From positions 9,182,581 to 9,246,580 of the forward strand of contig NW_022098044.1 in assembly GCF_002288925.2 (NCBI RefSeq): a stretch of 64,000 nucleotides of DNA, read 5' to 3'. Shown here piece after piece: positions 27,601 to 42,100 of the stretch. Positions within the stretch are counted from its first letter, which is position 1, and each line of letters begins with the position of its first letter. The DNA comes from Delphinapterus leucas. Lineage: Eukaryota > Chordata > Mammalia > Artiodactyla > Monodontidae. A program made the position numbers and the translations under genes. The notes beneath the pieces are model-generated. The model was not told the DNA's origin and searched no databases. It worked only from the letters and a program-made list of their open reading frames with translations.

Positions 27601-30600
27601 ACAGGCTCTGTACGCGCAGGCCCAGCGGCCATGGCTCACGGGCCCAGCCGCTCCGCGGCATGTGGGATCTTCCCAGACCAGGGCACGAACCTGCGTCCCC
27701 CGCATCGGCAGGCGGACTCTCAACCACTGCACCACCAGGGAAGCCCGATGGAAATGTTTTAAAACCGGATTGTGGTAATGGCTGTACAACTGTGAATTGT
27801 GTACATTGGTCTGTACATTTTAAATAGGTGACTATTATTGGTGTATAAATTATACCTCGATCAAGCTGTTTAAAAATATAAACCTAACAAATTTTACTAA
27901 AAGGCCATTCAAAATTCAAATCTGACTAGTCTTCCATGAAAGGATGTAATATGCTTTTGATCTTGTTAAAAATAATTCATCACCTTTTGAAAATGTAGTT
28001 TTTTAAAACGGTGAATATAAGGATACAAGGTAAAAAACAATGTTATCTGGGAGTTTGGAAAAATTCAAACAATGATTCTAAAGTTTTCCTAGAGCAATAA
28101 ACAAGAGAGAATAGCTGAAACATGTTTAAAAGAAGTATAAGAGGGTTGCTCTGCCAGAAATGAAAGCTACAACGATTAAAATGAGATCATCCTGTTGTAA
28201 GAATCAACGAACAGATTAATGGATTATGATCGATGTATATATGGGAACTAAAATAGGCTTTAGTGGGTATAAAATTAGTGTATAAAGAAAGAATCACAAA
28301 CTAATAGGAAAAGGTTGATTTTGGGGGAATACTTATTAACCAAAAATTGAGCTAGAGACTGATACTATGCTATACACACAAATCAATTCCAGATTAATTT
28401 AAAAGTCAAATGAAGGAATTCAAACAAAAATTTAAAAAATACAGATATATACTTAACTAACCTTGGAATAAGGAAGAAAAGCATAAACACTATTGAAGAA
28501 ATGGTTAAAATATGCATATTGTGGCATCTTACATAACCACTAAAAATGAAGTTTTTCAGATAATTTTCAGGAACCATGAAAAACTGCTCATGAAATAATG
28601 AGAAATAACGAAAGGGGAATATAAAACTGAATCAGAATAACAATGTAAATCAAATTTTTAAATAACAAAATACATATACATAAAGATTGGTAGATATATC
28701 AAGATGTCTTTGGATGGTAGAATTATAGGTGAGTTTTTACTTTTTCCTTTCAGCTTTTAGAATTTTCCCCCATATTTTTTACTATGGTCATGTGTTTCTT
28801 TCATAGTCAAAAAATAAGCTTTTTTAAAAAAGATTTGGTAGAATGAGAATATGAAAAACCAATCAAATTCAGCTACTAAAAAGCAACAGCTTCAAAAATA
28901 CATATAGCTGTTAAATGCATTTTTCACATGTATGATACATTTCACAATTTTTTTCAGTACTAAAAAAAAAAAAAAAAAAGCCACAAAAGCTCTTTGCAGA
29001 AACAGCAGAACCTCTACAGACAGCCTCTCCTGTGCCTGCAGTGCCCCAGCCCATTCGTCCCACCTGCGAGAGGCCAGGAGGGCCTTGTCAGGAGGATGCA
29101 GCCATTCTGGCTGTGGTATTCCCCACCGCTGTGGGCAGAGAAGCCAGATTCACTCACAGACTTGGCCGCCAGCCTGATCTCTTCCCAAATGTGCTCCCTA
29201 GGGGCCCATGAGGGCCATCCCTACCATATGCCCTGCTGTCCGCATGTGGAGCGGCCCCATCTGGGCTCCTAGGAACTCACCACTGCAGCTGCTGAAATCT
29301 CCTGAGACCAGGCATGAGAGGCTGAGAGTCATGAACAGATTCAGAGAGTCTGGTTTGAGGTTCACCCCACTCCAAAGACCTCTGGACTACCGTCCCCACA
29401 GACTAACCTCAGTACCCTCAGCACACACTGAAAGAAAACCACCTCCCCTGGCCACCCTTGAAACTGGTCTCTCCCTCCTGCCCCCATGAAAGCTCTGTGT
29501 GGGAAAGGCAGCCCCTCCAGGAAGCATCCTTTTCCCACTGCCCTCCAGGAGGTACTGCAGCAGCCTGTCCCTCTTGTTTCCCTTCACTGTTCCAAGAAGC
29601 CGTCTGTCTTCTGCCTTGACCCCTGTGAAACACTGCTTTCAGCTGCTCCTCCTGTCTCCTGGGACCCATGCTCCTGCTTCCTCTGCCCCAAGAAACAATT
29701 TCATCTTAGTTCCCGCCAAGACGCTGTCTCCACTTGGGGTTGCCAGATTTAGCAAAGAGAAATACAGGACACCCAGTTAAATCTGAATTTCAGACAGACA
29801 ACCAATCATTTCTTAGTATAAGTATATCCCATCTATTTTATCCAACCCACCCCCAGTCTTGATACACTTTTTCCTTCTGCCCCACTGTAAAAACACTCCT
29901 TCTCTCTACACTCCTGTGAAATACCGCCTGCCCTCTGCCCCTGAAACATGAAACACTGACCAAACGGGATAAATTGTTTTCCTTCTGTTAATCCTCTCAA
30001 TCCCGCTCCCCTCTTCCCTCTTCCCCTGCCCCCTACCCCCATCAAACTCCTCAGTGCTGCCACCTGGATGCCGCTTAGCTTAGCCGTCTCCACACAAAAC
30101 CTCTGTCCTCTCTGTTGGCTACCTGATCCCCAGAAGAATGTCAGCACTCCTGTTCTCAGGGAAAACAGTTTTTCTCTACCTCCCACCACAGTAATGTCTC
30201 AGACCTACTGCCGTTTATTTCGTTCTTAGCATGCACCAAGCCCTGGGCCAAGCACCCTGATTCTCACAGCAGCCCTATGAAGTAGGCACTGTTTTTATTA
30301 AGGTTTTATGACTTGCCCAAGATCGCACAATGTTAAGGATAGTCAGATTTACACATAGGTATACCTGACTCCGAAATCTTAGATAAAACCCCAGATCAAG
30401 TCAGAATTTTCTGGACAGTGCATATTTTTTCAACCTTCCACTAAGCACCCAGGTCAAGACCCACTGCACACTACAGACCGCTCCTCAGTCTCCCCATTCT
30501 CTTTCCTCCCCAAAGAACATTCTCTTCCTCCGCCCCCCTCTGCGACATAGTCCCCTTGGCAGTGAACTTCCATGTTGTCAGAGCAGATGGTCACAGTCAG

Positions 30601-33600
30601 GCTGTGCTGCCCACACGCCTGGCATCTGGGGACTGCCTGGGGCGAGGCCCAGGCCTGTGGCCCCCTGCTCCTGGCCAGCACTCCACCTCACCCCACCCTC
30701 TTCTATAAATATCCCACTGCTCACTGGCTGCCGAGCTGTTGCAGCAACAGTTTCCATGAGGTCATCTTTCCTGAGCAGCCTCCAGGCACCCAACACCCAC
30801 ACTTACCTTTCCTGGAGTCCTGTGGCCTGCTTGCCCCTGCAAGGGTCTGTCCTGGGTGCTCTGTCTCCGCCGGGCGGGGGGTGTGGGCACTTGGGCAGAG
30901 GCCTGAGGCGGGGCCTTCCCTGAGCTCTGAGCCCCAGGTTCTGGATCTTGACTTGGGGAAGAATCAGGCTTGCAGCTGGTGGTGGGCTCCCCTTTGGGCT
31001 TCGGAGGAGCAAATCTCTTCCTGTTGAAGGGCCTAGTCTGCTGTGGGGCTGAGGGCGTGGGCTGGCCAGGGACAGCAGGTTCCCTCTCACCTCTGGCTTT
31101 GCTGGATACCTTCCCTGAGGGCAGCTCTCCAGGTGTCCTGCCACTGGGGGCCTGGGCCCCCTCCTCCCCCTGAGGCCTGTCTGCCTGGGTGCTCTCCAGA
31201 TACATGTCCTTCAGGGAGAAATACACTTCCTGGTCTGGGCCTAGGACAGGGGCATTCTGGGCCTGGTCTTGAGTACCCACAGCAGAGGCTAGCTTCCTGG
31301 TGCCATCTGTTTCAGAGGATCCAGGCCCCTGTGCGGCCCTGCCCCTGGGCTGGGTCTGAACCTGCTCCATGTCCATGGGCCCCTGTGTCCCACAGGGGTC
31401 AGGCTTGTCTGAACTGGGGACACAGTTTTCAGAGGAATGGTGGCTTCGAGCTGCCCTCTCTACCTCTGGCTTCTGCACACCTTGCTTAGGTTCCTCATCT
31501 TTCTTTTTCTTCTTGGCCCCAGACTCCTTTTTGGGGGCTCTCTGAGGCCCCAGCTCCATGGCTTTACAGATGTATGTCAACAGGCCATGCTCCCCAGCTT
31601 CCCCGTTCTCAGGGGCAGCCTCCCCGTTGGTGGTCACCTCTCCAGAAGCAAAACTGTTGATCAGGCCCAAACCTGGGTGCTGACCAGGCTCCGTCTCTCC
31701 CTCCTGCCAAGCCACCGGTGTCCCGTTCTCAACCTCCCGGGTCGGGGCCGAGGGGACTGGCACCTCGGCCCCACTCAGCCGCCGCTTCCGCTGGAAGCGG
31801 TCGGGGCTGAGCTTGCGCAGGGTGTCGGCCTCTTCCACAGCCTCCTTCCCGTGCTTCCAGCTCTTCTCAATCTCACGCATCTTTGCCGCAGCCTTGCGCT
31901 TCAGCTTGGCGAACCAGCGCTGGTGGATCTTGTATTCGGTCATGGTGCCCACCTCCAAGACCCCCGAGCAGGACACAATTCCCTTGGCATTCTGGGCAGA
32001 GGCCTGGTAGATGGCAGCATCTTCTTCTCGACACCTAGAGGCAGGAGCATGAGATGGGAGGTGAGAGCCCACAATCCTCGCAGCCAGAGCCTCGCAGAGT
32101 TGAGCGCCCCGCCCCACCCCCTGCCAGCCCTGCCCCGAGTGCCACGCCCCACCTCCGACAGCACCACCTCCAAAATTCCCCACTACAGCTGAGGAAACTG
32201 AGGCTGGCAAGAGGGTGGGAGCTGGCCAAGGTCATGCTGTTCCAGGACAGATTAGACTTGGGGCCCAGGAGAGCTCCCTTCAGAAGCAGGTGACCCACAC
32301 AGCCCCTTGTGAAGTAAGGATGACACAGGAGCTTTTTTGGGAAGCTGGCCTCATGGAAAATGTTGCTATGGGTCAGGACCCCCTCTGGTTACACTCAGCT
32401 CTCTGGCTGTCAGAGATACTCCCGCCCTGGCCTTAGGAGATCCCAGACACTGGCAGGCAGACACGCTTCAGCAGGTGGCTCAGCTTAGCCGCAGAACCCC
32501 GCCTCCACCCCCAGATCCTGTCTGGGCGTCTTCATCCAGCTGACTCCATTTCTAAGGGCAGACGTGGGCCATAGGACCTTCAGGAGGGCAGAGAGAGCAG
32601 AACAGGCCCCTCTCCCTCACCTGTAGAGCTGCAGTGTGTGGCGGTTGCCCTGATGAGTGATCTCGTATTTTGGCAAGCCACAGTAGCGGTCCAGCTCTGT
32701 GTCATCCTTGTACCAGGTCACCTCTGGCTCTGGGTATCCTAAGAGGGAAGCAGGAGATTGGGTTGCAGGGAGACCAGTTCAAAAGTAGTGGGAGGAGAGA
32801 ACAGGATGCCATGGCTTCCCCAGACCACCTGAAGAGACTGGACTGGCCCACCTGCCCCCGGGGCTTGTAGGAAGAAGAGGGCTATCATATGGCTCAGCTT
32901 ATTTTTAGAAGCTAGGCCCTGTCAAAGCCTAAAACTGTTCCCCTTCAGCAGCTGGAAGGCAAATATAGAGGAGAAACTGCCTAGCTTCTGGTAAGAAGGG
33001 AAGCAAGGAGTTTCCAGAAAGCTTTGGCTGGTAGTAATAAGCTTCCTTTCTTCAGTGGCCTGTTCTACATCCTCAACAGTAGTAACAGCTCTGTCCTCGG
33101 AGGTCTCTCACCAATACCCAATATCAACACCACTGCCAAGAGCCCTCCTTCTTTCATTCCAGGTTCCTGAGCTGTTAGTAGTATTTGATGACACAGCTAA
33201 AACATCCATCCAACCATCCAACCATCCACCCACCCATCCACACCTACCTTCCCATCCATTCACTACTGTGAAACTGACTGAGGTATTTTCCCAGCCCCTC
33301 CTCTCTGGATTTCCAGCCCTACTCACAAAGAGCTTCCAACTGTAAAAGTCACATGTCCCTTCCTCCCTGGACACTTGGCTGATTTGTCCAGTAATGGACA
33401 CATAATCAGTTAATCTAATCCAATTCTTTGACCTAGTATTTGGGAATTGGAACCCAGAGACGGTCTACCCTAGTGTCTTGAAATAACTTGGAAGGGGTAC
33501 AGCCATGTTCTGCCACATGGACTGAGAAGCAGACAAAGCTGGTCGACGGTGAGATGGAAAATGAAGTTGATGTTCAGGATAGAATAAGAAAAAGGAGAGA

Positions 33601-36600
33601 GAGACTTCTCTGGTGGTCCAGTGGTTAGGAATCCACCTTCCAACGCAGGGGATGTGGGTTCGATCCCTGTTCAGGGAACTAAGATCCCACATGCCGCGGG
33701 GCAACTGAGCCTGCACACCACAACTAGAGAGAAGCCTGCACGCCACAACGAAGACCCAGTGCAGCCAAAATTAAAAATAGAAGACAGAGAGAGTCCCAAT
33801 ATCCTTCCAAATACTGGCTCCATTCCTTGCCTGGGCACAGCTACATTCCTACTTGTCAATTCCATAAGAAGCCCATCTAAGCCTTACCAAAAAATTCTAC
33901 TTCATTTCTTAAGCTGACTCCAATTAATTTGCAATGTTTATTAGAAATTAAAGACTCCTAACATATATTCCCTTAGGTGTGTGCTGACTGCCAAGCAAGG
34001 GTTATGAAGATATAGGAGCTTGACAGACAGCTCTCTGCTCTCAGGGAACCGACTGTACTATAGAAAAGATAAGACAGGTCTCCGCACAAGGGAGGGATGC
34101 ACCTGTATCTGGGTACACATTCTCTGTCTTCCCTACTGTCTATGGATAAACTACCCCCATGCCTATCTAAAGACACCCTCACTGCATCTCATCTCCTCTT
34201 GCCTCATCAAGGACATCTCTCCAACAATCATTCCTCCTCTCCTGCATCATCAAGCTTTTCCTCTCTTTATCATTCCCATCAGCATACAAGCCTCTGTACT
34301 GTCTCCCTTCTTTTAAAAGAACTTTCTTTGACCCCATGTCCCCCATTAGCTCCTGCCCCCATCTCTCTATTCTCTCCTTTATAGAGAAATTCTTTGAAAG
34401 AGTTGTCTGTATTCACTGTCTTCACTCCGTCTCCTCCAATCAGGCTTTTGTACCCACCGCTGCACCAGAATTGCTCTTGGCAAGGTCACCCATGAGTCAC
34501 ACATCGCCAAATCCACTAGCATTTCTTAAGCTTCGTCTACCCGATCTATCAGCATTGATCGTCCCTTCTTGAAACCTTTTCCTGGCTTGCTCCTGGATGC
34601 CACTCCTTCTGAGTGCCTTTCCTACTCCACTGGCCACTTTTCCTAATCTCTTTCTTCCACCGCTCCCCCACCATCACCACCTAAGACTATTAAGTGTTAG
34701 ATAGGCCAGGGCTCAGGCCTCAGAACCATTTTCCATTCTCTAGCCATAAAACCTAGGGGATCTACTCCTGTCCTTCAGCCTTTAAATAGCTATATCTTCC
34801 TGACTCCCAAATTTGTATCTCTAGCCCAGACCGTCCCTGAACTCCTGGTTCTTACTTCTGACTGCGTACCTGACATCTCCACTTGGAGGTCTAATAGGGA
34901 TCAAACTTAACAAGTCCCAAACCAAGCTCCTTATTCCCCTCTCCAAGCCAAGTCCCACATATATCAGTAAACGGCAAATTCATCCTTCTAATTTGGCTCA
35001 GGCCAGAAACCTGGAGGCAATCCTTATTCTTTTCCTCACATCCACTCCATCAGACGATTCTACGGGCCCTTCCTGCAGACAGTATCCAGGATCTGATCAC
35101 TTCTTGCCATTCCCCGCCGCCAACCTGCTCCATCACCATCATCTGACACCTCAGTTTCTGCAACAACCTCCTTGCTGATCTCGCTACTTCCAGCCTGGCC
35201 TCTCTTCAGCCCATCCTCAGCACAGCCAGAGCGAACCTTTTAAAATGAAGTAAATAAAGTCAAGTGATAGCACCCCTCTGCTCAAAACACCCTAGTAGCT
35301 CCCATGTCATTAAGGCCCTCATGACGCGGGCCGCGCTAGCGCACCGGCCGCAGCTCCTCCCGTTCTCTGCCTTGCCTGCGGTACCCCTGCCACACGGCCC
35401 TGCTGGCTGGCCTCTAAAAGCAGGTGAGAATCACATCTGGATTCCTCCCGCCTCTGTTCACACATTCCCTCCTTGGAGAGGCCTTCCCTACCAGCCCGTG
35501 TGAAACAGCGACTCTGTCTCCCTGGAAACTCTTAGCCCTCTTACTGTGTTTCTTTTTCTTCATAGAATGCATTGCTGCCTGACATATTATACCCTGATGA
35601 GGTTGTTGGTTTACATCCATCTTCTCCAACTCCCTGGGGAAAGAACAGCTCCATGACTCATCCGTGTTATTCGTGCTATGTCCCCAGTTCCTAGAATAGT
35701 GCCTGGTATGGAATCAACACTCGTTAAATATTTATAGGTGAATGAATGAAGCAATGCACTAACGGCTCAGGGTACAGAGAAGGGAACAAGCACCTCCGGC
35801 TGGAGAATCAGGAAAGGCTTTATGGCATGAGCAGCATTTGAAATGGCTGTGACAGTGGGTAGAGTTTCAGAAAACGTGGGTTCAGTGCCCGTACTTCCCC
35901 CCTTCATAGCACTAATCACAATACTGTAACTGACTATCCCCTTGTCTGTCTCCCCTCCTAGACTTATGTCCCATGTGAGTCAGCATCATCTCTCCTTCAC
36001 TTCTGTATCCCTGCCACCTAAGACGGCACCTGGCACAGAGTAGCTACTTAATAAAAAAAAAATCTGCTGGATGAGTGAGTAAATGAGGAAGGGAATAAGT
36101 GAACAAACAAGAGGTGAGTGGGAAGGGCATGCCTGACAAAGGAACCACAACAGTAGAGTGTGGGGTGGAAAGCAGAGGACACATTGGGGAACTGTGCACA
36201 GGAGTAGGGAGCAAGGGAGGTGAGGCTGCAGCTGGGTCAGCTAGGAACAAACTCTGGGCAGCCCTGACTGTAAAGCGAGCCCCATGTTTCCACAGTGAGC
36301 TAAAGCCCCTGGTTACATCACCGTGCATGTCCTCACCATCCCATGGGGTGATCTCATCCCTACAAGGGCCCGGCTCAGAGCCTCCCTGCCCCATGATCTG
36401 CCCAGTCAGGCCTCAGCCTCCAGGGCATCCGAGTCCAATCAGGCTGTAGCGAGAGGGCAGGGATGGGGCAAGAAGGGAACGCTGAATGGAGCCCACAGCC
36501 ACAAGGCTGGGGCTTCAGCCCCCATGCCACCTTTTGGTGCCTCTTCACTAGGTGGGGGCCAACCTGACAGCTTAGGGCTCCACGGCAACAATGGATTCTG

Positions 36601-37532
36601 GAAACAGCTTTATTTGGGGAGAAAACATTTCTTTGTCCCCTGGGTAATAGAACTGTATTCTGAAACACACAAAAGCAAGGGAAGTCCTTCACTCCCAGCT
36701 GCACACACACACGTGTGCCCGTATGTGTGCCCACAGGCTGGCATGCACGCACGCACACACACACACACACACACTTGGCCCTGACCAGGAGAGCCCACAG
36801 CAGTACTGAAACCTGAGGCCTTCCCTCTTCCCCTTCCTACACTGACACCTCTGCTCCACAGCCAGCATGCCTGAGTCCAGAACTCAGCTCGGAGACTTAC
36901 AGCCTCATCCTAACCATTCCCATTTTGGAGAAGCTCAGATTCAGGAGAAGAATAATGATGAATGTAAATTTAGAGGTTTCAAAGAGCTTTCAAATATAAA
37001 ATTTCATTTGGTCTTCATAACAAACCTGTGAAAACAATTGTGAACATTTACTGAAGACTTACTATATGCCAGATACTGACCTGTACATTTTTTATGTATT
37101 ATCTCATCTAATCCTCTCATAAATCCTATGAGGAATGTACTGTTATTAATCCTCAATTTAAGGAAGAGGAAATTAAAGCTCCTGCCCAAAGTCATCCAGC
37201 TGGTACACAGAAGAGCCAAAATTCAAATCCCTCTCTTCTATAAAACAGGTAAGGCAGGTGTTTGAATCCCTTTTACACAATCCCTTCCTTTTACACAAAA
37301 GGAAGATGAGACTCAAAGAAATCAAGTAACTTACTCAGGGTCACACAGCTGGCACATGACAAAGCCCTTGGTGTCCTTTTCCTTATTCCACTGCTCTTTC
37401 CACTGGGGACTCTGGGACCAATATGTAAGTTTCTGCCCCCAGCAGTCATTATCTTAGACTTATTTCTCTAAAAGGAGTTTCTTCAAGAACTTGGTTCTGT
37501 CTAAAGGCTAAGTCCCTCTGCCCAGTTGTCCT

Positions 37533-37581
<49 letters not shown>

Positions 37582-39115
37582 AGGCTAACATAGAATCTAC
37601 AACAGAGTTGAGGAGAGTGGGGGAAAGGGGTCACTATGCTGGACAGAGATGGGCAGCCTCAAGGAAGACAGTTGCACTCTGGCCAGAGGGGCCCCTGGGG
37701 GAGACAGGAGCCAGAAGGTCCAAACAAGGCCTGCTATCCCCCATATGCCCACTCTGAGAGGGGAGAACCCCAGGGTCATATACCACTTCTCCAAGTCCCG
37801 AAGGGCTTCCCTCAGAGCTCAGCCAGCAGGGGCACTGACACAGACTCCTCTTCCTCACCTGGACTAGGTCCTGACCCACCACGAAAGCATCACCTACTCC
37901 TGGCAGGGCCCTGCTTAGACTGACTCATCACAACCTCATTCAAGGAGTGCTACCAGCAGGGTGGGAGGAAGTGAGGTCACTCCATCTCCATGGGACGAGC
38001 CAGGATCACCACACCAGTCTCATACAAAGGCCAGTCTGAGCCATACATCCATCCACCATCCTCCATTCCAGATGGGGGCGGAGGGGAGACCCAGTTTCTA
38101 GCCCTGTTTCCTTTGTTCTCTGATCTTTCTGCATAATGCTTTCCCCTCCCCCTGGCCCCTCTCTTACAGTCTACCTTTTCTCCTTGCTAATTGGGAAAGG
38201 CTTACTTACAGTGTACTACGGTGATCACAGAGAATTCTTTCTTAATCTGCTACAAAAGACTCAGGTAACCTGAGATTTTTTTTATATACATGGGGATGAG
38301 GAGGGGGGAGGAGGGAACTAGGTATGACAGTGGACTAAGGTGTGGATGTTAGAGATAGCTAGAGCCCTAGAAATCTTACAGCCTTACTCAGCAGAGTCGT
38401 AGATCTCATCATGGCAGGTGCTCCTGAGCAGAAGACCATGGGCCTGGCTGGTCATCATGAGACATGGGTATTATGGCAATTGAGGGGATAAAAGTTTGTT
38501 CCTTTGAGTTGGGCTTGAGACGGGGAAAAGCTTACTCCCATGATGACCTTGGGGGCATCCAGTAAAATACTCCAAGACTCTGTAAGTCAGACTCATGTCG
38601 GCTTCAGCATGTTGCTCTCAGAGTCCATGGCTACAAAGGACAGAATGGAAGAAGGAAAGGAGGGAGGCCCCCACAGCAGCTACTGTTGTCAAGGCACTGA
38701 AGCTGCAGCTGCAATGAACAGGCAATGTGGAAAGTGGAAAAGACACTGATTTTGTTGTCCACACAGTCAGGGTCACTGTGGTCATACTGGCAAATATGTA
38801 CTGAGCGCCTTCTTCGTGCCTGCTCCAGAGGCACGATGTGTCAGGTGTGTGCTCTATCTCCCAGATCTCACGGTCTCACTGGGGAGAGAGATGTATGGAC
38901 CAAGAAGCTGTACTGTGAAGGACAGAGCAAGAGCTCTCTGTGGAAATGCTGGAGATGACCTCCTGGAGGATGAGCTGTTTGAGCTGGGCCTTGAAAGATG
39001 ATAAGGAACTTGCCAGGCTTCTAGGTAAAAAGGCAGCATGAGCACACCATCTATTTTCATTCTCTCTCCCAAACCCACTAAGCTACACTAATGAGATTTT
39101 TTTATTTAAAAAAAA

Positions 39116-39150
<35 letters not shown>

Positions 39151-42100
39151 AGTAATATATATAGCCACTAAAAAAGGGGAGAATAAGGGCAAGGAGAGCA
39201 ACAGGAAAAACAACATTTTGAAAGCTGGAAAGCAGATGGACAAGTAGAAACTGACTTAGCAGACCCAAGACAGCTTAACCCAATGAGAAACTGAGAACTA
39301 CCCTTTGAACACCAGGAAATCCTCAAAGGGCATAGGAACTGGCAACCAGATATCTCTGGAACTGGGGATAAAGGGAAAGAAGGAAAGGTAAAAAGAGGTG
39401 TGGAAAACAGTCAGATCTCTGGATCCCCTCACCCACTCCATAACACTGTGTAACTAACTGTTCCTTCCCCCCATGTCCAAAGATGCAGTTTAGTAACTGG
39501 AAAGGTAAAACTTTGCCCTGAGGGTAAGCCAGCTCGGTGGAGGGCATGAATATTCTATAGAAAAACGAATCTATAAAATAAATATTTGGGCTTCCCTGGT
39601 GGCGCAGTGGTTAAGAATCCGCCTGCCAATGCAGGGGGCACGGGTTCGAGCCCTGGTCCGGGAAGATCCCACATGCCACGGAGCAACTAACCCCGTGAGC
39701 CACAACTACTGAGCCTGCACTCTAGAGCCCACAGCCACAAGTACTGAAGCCCACGCGCCTAGAGCCCGAGCTCTGCAACGAAGAGTAGCCCCCGCTCGAC
39801 GCAACTAGAGAAAGCCGCGCACAGCAACAAAGACCCAATGCAGCCAAAAATAAATAATAAATAAATTTATTTTAAATAAATAAATAAATGCTTTATGCTG
39901 AGAGCCCACCCAATCCTCTCATCTGCATAGCTTCCAGAAAACTCAGGCAAGACACTAGAAGAATACTCGCTAGGGAATCTGGCTAGTCCAAGAGGAAGGA
40001 ACTAAAGAAACTCACTTTGTCAGTTCCCAACTCTAGTGGTGGACAGGTCACCCTAGAGTGAAGACCCAAGGTTTCAGGCCCCTCCTACTTGCTCAGAACT
40101 TCCAATTAGCTTTTTAGTCTCCTGCTCTTACTCATTATCTGACAACCAAAGATTCCTAGATATCTGAGGAAAGCCTATAAGCAGGAGATTCAGGACCAAA
40201 ACAATTAAAGAGAAAAAAAGCAAACTGGAAGAAACACAAACCATGCAGGAAACGTTTAGAAAACTATCATTACCAGTCTCAGAGAGTTAAAAGAAAATAC
40301 TACATTCATGAAAAGAACAGGATGTTCTAGAAAAGGATTAAAAAAGAGCTCTTATAAATAAAAAACCCAATAGAAAAGTTGAAATATAACACTGAGGAAA
40401 TCTCAGAAAGAACAAAAAGACAAATAGATGAAAGGGAAGAAAAGATAAGAAAATAAGAGAATGAGTCCAGGGGAGCAGATATGCACATAACAGGAGTTCC
40501 AGAAAGAAAAAACAGATAAAACAGGGGGAAGAAATCAACATCAAAATAATCTCAGATTTCTCAGAACTAAAGGCCATCAGTTTCCAGACTGAAAGCATCC
40601 AAGCATGCCCCTGGATGAAGACACCCGTAACAAGATACATCATTATGAAATATCAAAACACTCTTCAAAGCTTCCAGAGAGAAAACTGGTCTCATGCACA
40701 GAATCAGGAATCAAACTGTCTTCCTGCTCTGAACAGAAACACTGGAAGCAGGCAGTGTAGTAATGTTTTCAAAATTCTGAAGGAAAATTATTTTCAACTT
40801 AGAATTCTATACCTAGCCAAACTCTCCATCAAGGGTAAAGCAGGCAAAAAAGACATTTTCAGACAAAAGTTGTCTAACATTTACTTACCATGTACTCCTC
40901 CTAGGAAGCTACCAAAACAAGGATGTAAATCAAGAAAGAGACAAATGCGGAACACAAATAAACAAGAAATCCATTACAGGAGGGGTAAAGGAAATCTACA
41001 GGATGATGAAGGGAGATCCTAGGATGACAACTGTGTACCAGCCACAGAGAACAACTAAGTCATACTGGAGCAGAATGACTCAAAGGAGAGATAGGTTGAG
41101 AGCTTGTCATCATAATGCCTCCTGCTATTGTACCATCTTTGGGACCTGATGAAGCCACTGGAGGATGCAGCTCAATAAAGCCAGAGAGTAAGCCAAGAAA
41201 AAGGAAGACATGAGATCCAGGAAACTGAATCAAACCCAGAAGAAAGGCAAAGGAAAGACCCAGTATAACAGCTGTGTATTAAGCCTAAAAGGCCACCAGT
41301 TCACATAGAAGAATAGGGATGTCTCTAAGGAAAGTAACTGACAGGGTACCGATGGCATTGATCTTGTGGAAAGTTATTTTAAAAGGCTATTAGAGGGACT
41401 TGCCTGGTGTCGCAGTGGTTAAGAATCCACCTGCCAATGCAGGAGACACAGGTTCGAGCCCTGGTCTGGGAAGATCCCACATGCCACGGAGCAACTAAAC
41501 CCGTGTGCCACAACTACTGAGCCCGCGTGCCACAACTACTGAAGCCCGCCTGCCCAGAGCCCATGCTCCACAACAAGAGAAGCCACCGCAATGAGAAGCC
41601 CGCACACCGCAACCAAGAGTATCCCCGGCTCACCACAACTAGAAAAAGCCCGTGTGCAGCAATGAAGACCCAATAAATAAATAAAGGAGATAAGTGAGGG
41701 GAAGCAGAGAAGCAGAGTAACATAGCAGATGCAGGCATAAGCAAGCAGCATGAGATGCTTCAGAGAGCAAAAGCAGCTTCTCTTCACCAGGTTTGTGGGC
41801 TTTGGCAAGTCACCTAACCTATTCTAGTTTCCTCCTTTGTAAAATCTGACTAATAATAGCACTGACTTCACAGGGTTTTGTAAGAATTTGACAACAATGG
41901 AAACAGATAAACGTTGCAAAAGGTGTTATGCTGTACAAAGTTAAGGGATGCAGGCGCATCTCTGCATCCCTCGGAAGTGTTCTCAGCTTTTAGCACAGAG
42001 GGTTCTGGGCAAGGTGAAAACTGCCCAGGGGAACCCAGTCCCAGAGAAGATGTTTAGCTGGTTGGGGCAGACAGGTTCCCCAGAATCAGGACATGTCATA

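Larger units (their letters stand above)
17238..30806 (-). other. ALPK3 intron 5, repeat-filled
   Basis: The largest intron (13,569 bp) is built mostly of LINE DNA (HAL1-like, L2 and L1) with at least eight CHR-type SINEs nested in or near it. No additional exon was recognised. The last 1.8 kb before exon 5 (29000-30806) has few repeats apart from a MIR-like stretch near 30220-30400 and a short unassigned repeat at about 29735-29830. Confidence 0.7.

Noticed and set aside
22070..28577. Short open frames in intron 5
   Set aside because: They fall in decayed L1/HAL1 and SINE sequence and none is intact.
30762..30806. Extension of exon 5 past its donor
   Set aside because: The frame stays open for about 15 codons, but homology and phase require splicing at 30807 to exon 6; the extra residues match nothing.
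31437..32192. Plus-strand open frame of 251 codons
   Set aside because: It is the antisense shadow of ALPK3 exon 5, whose minus-strand frame matches the known protein and has proper splice sites.
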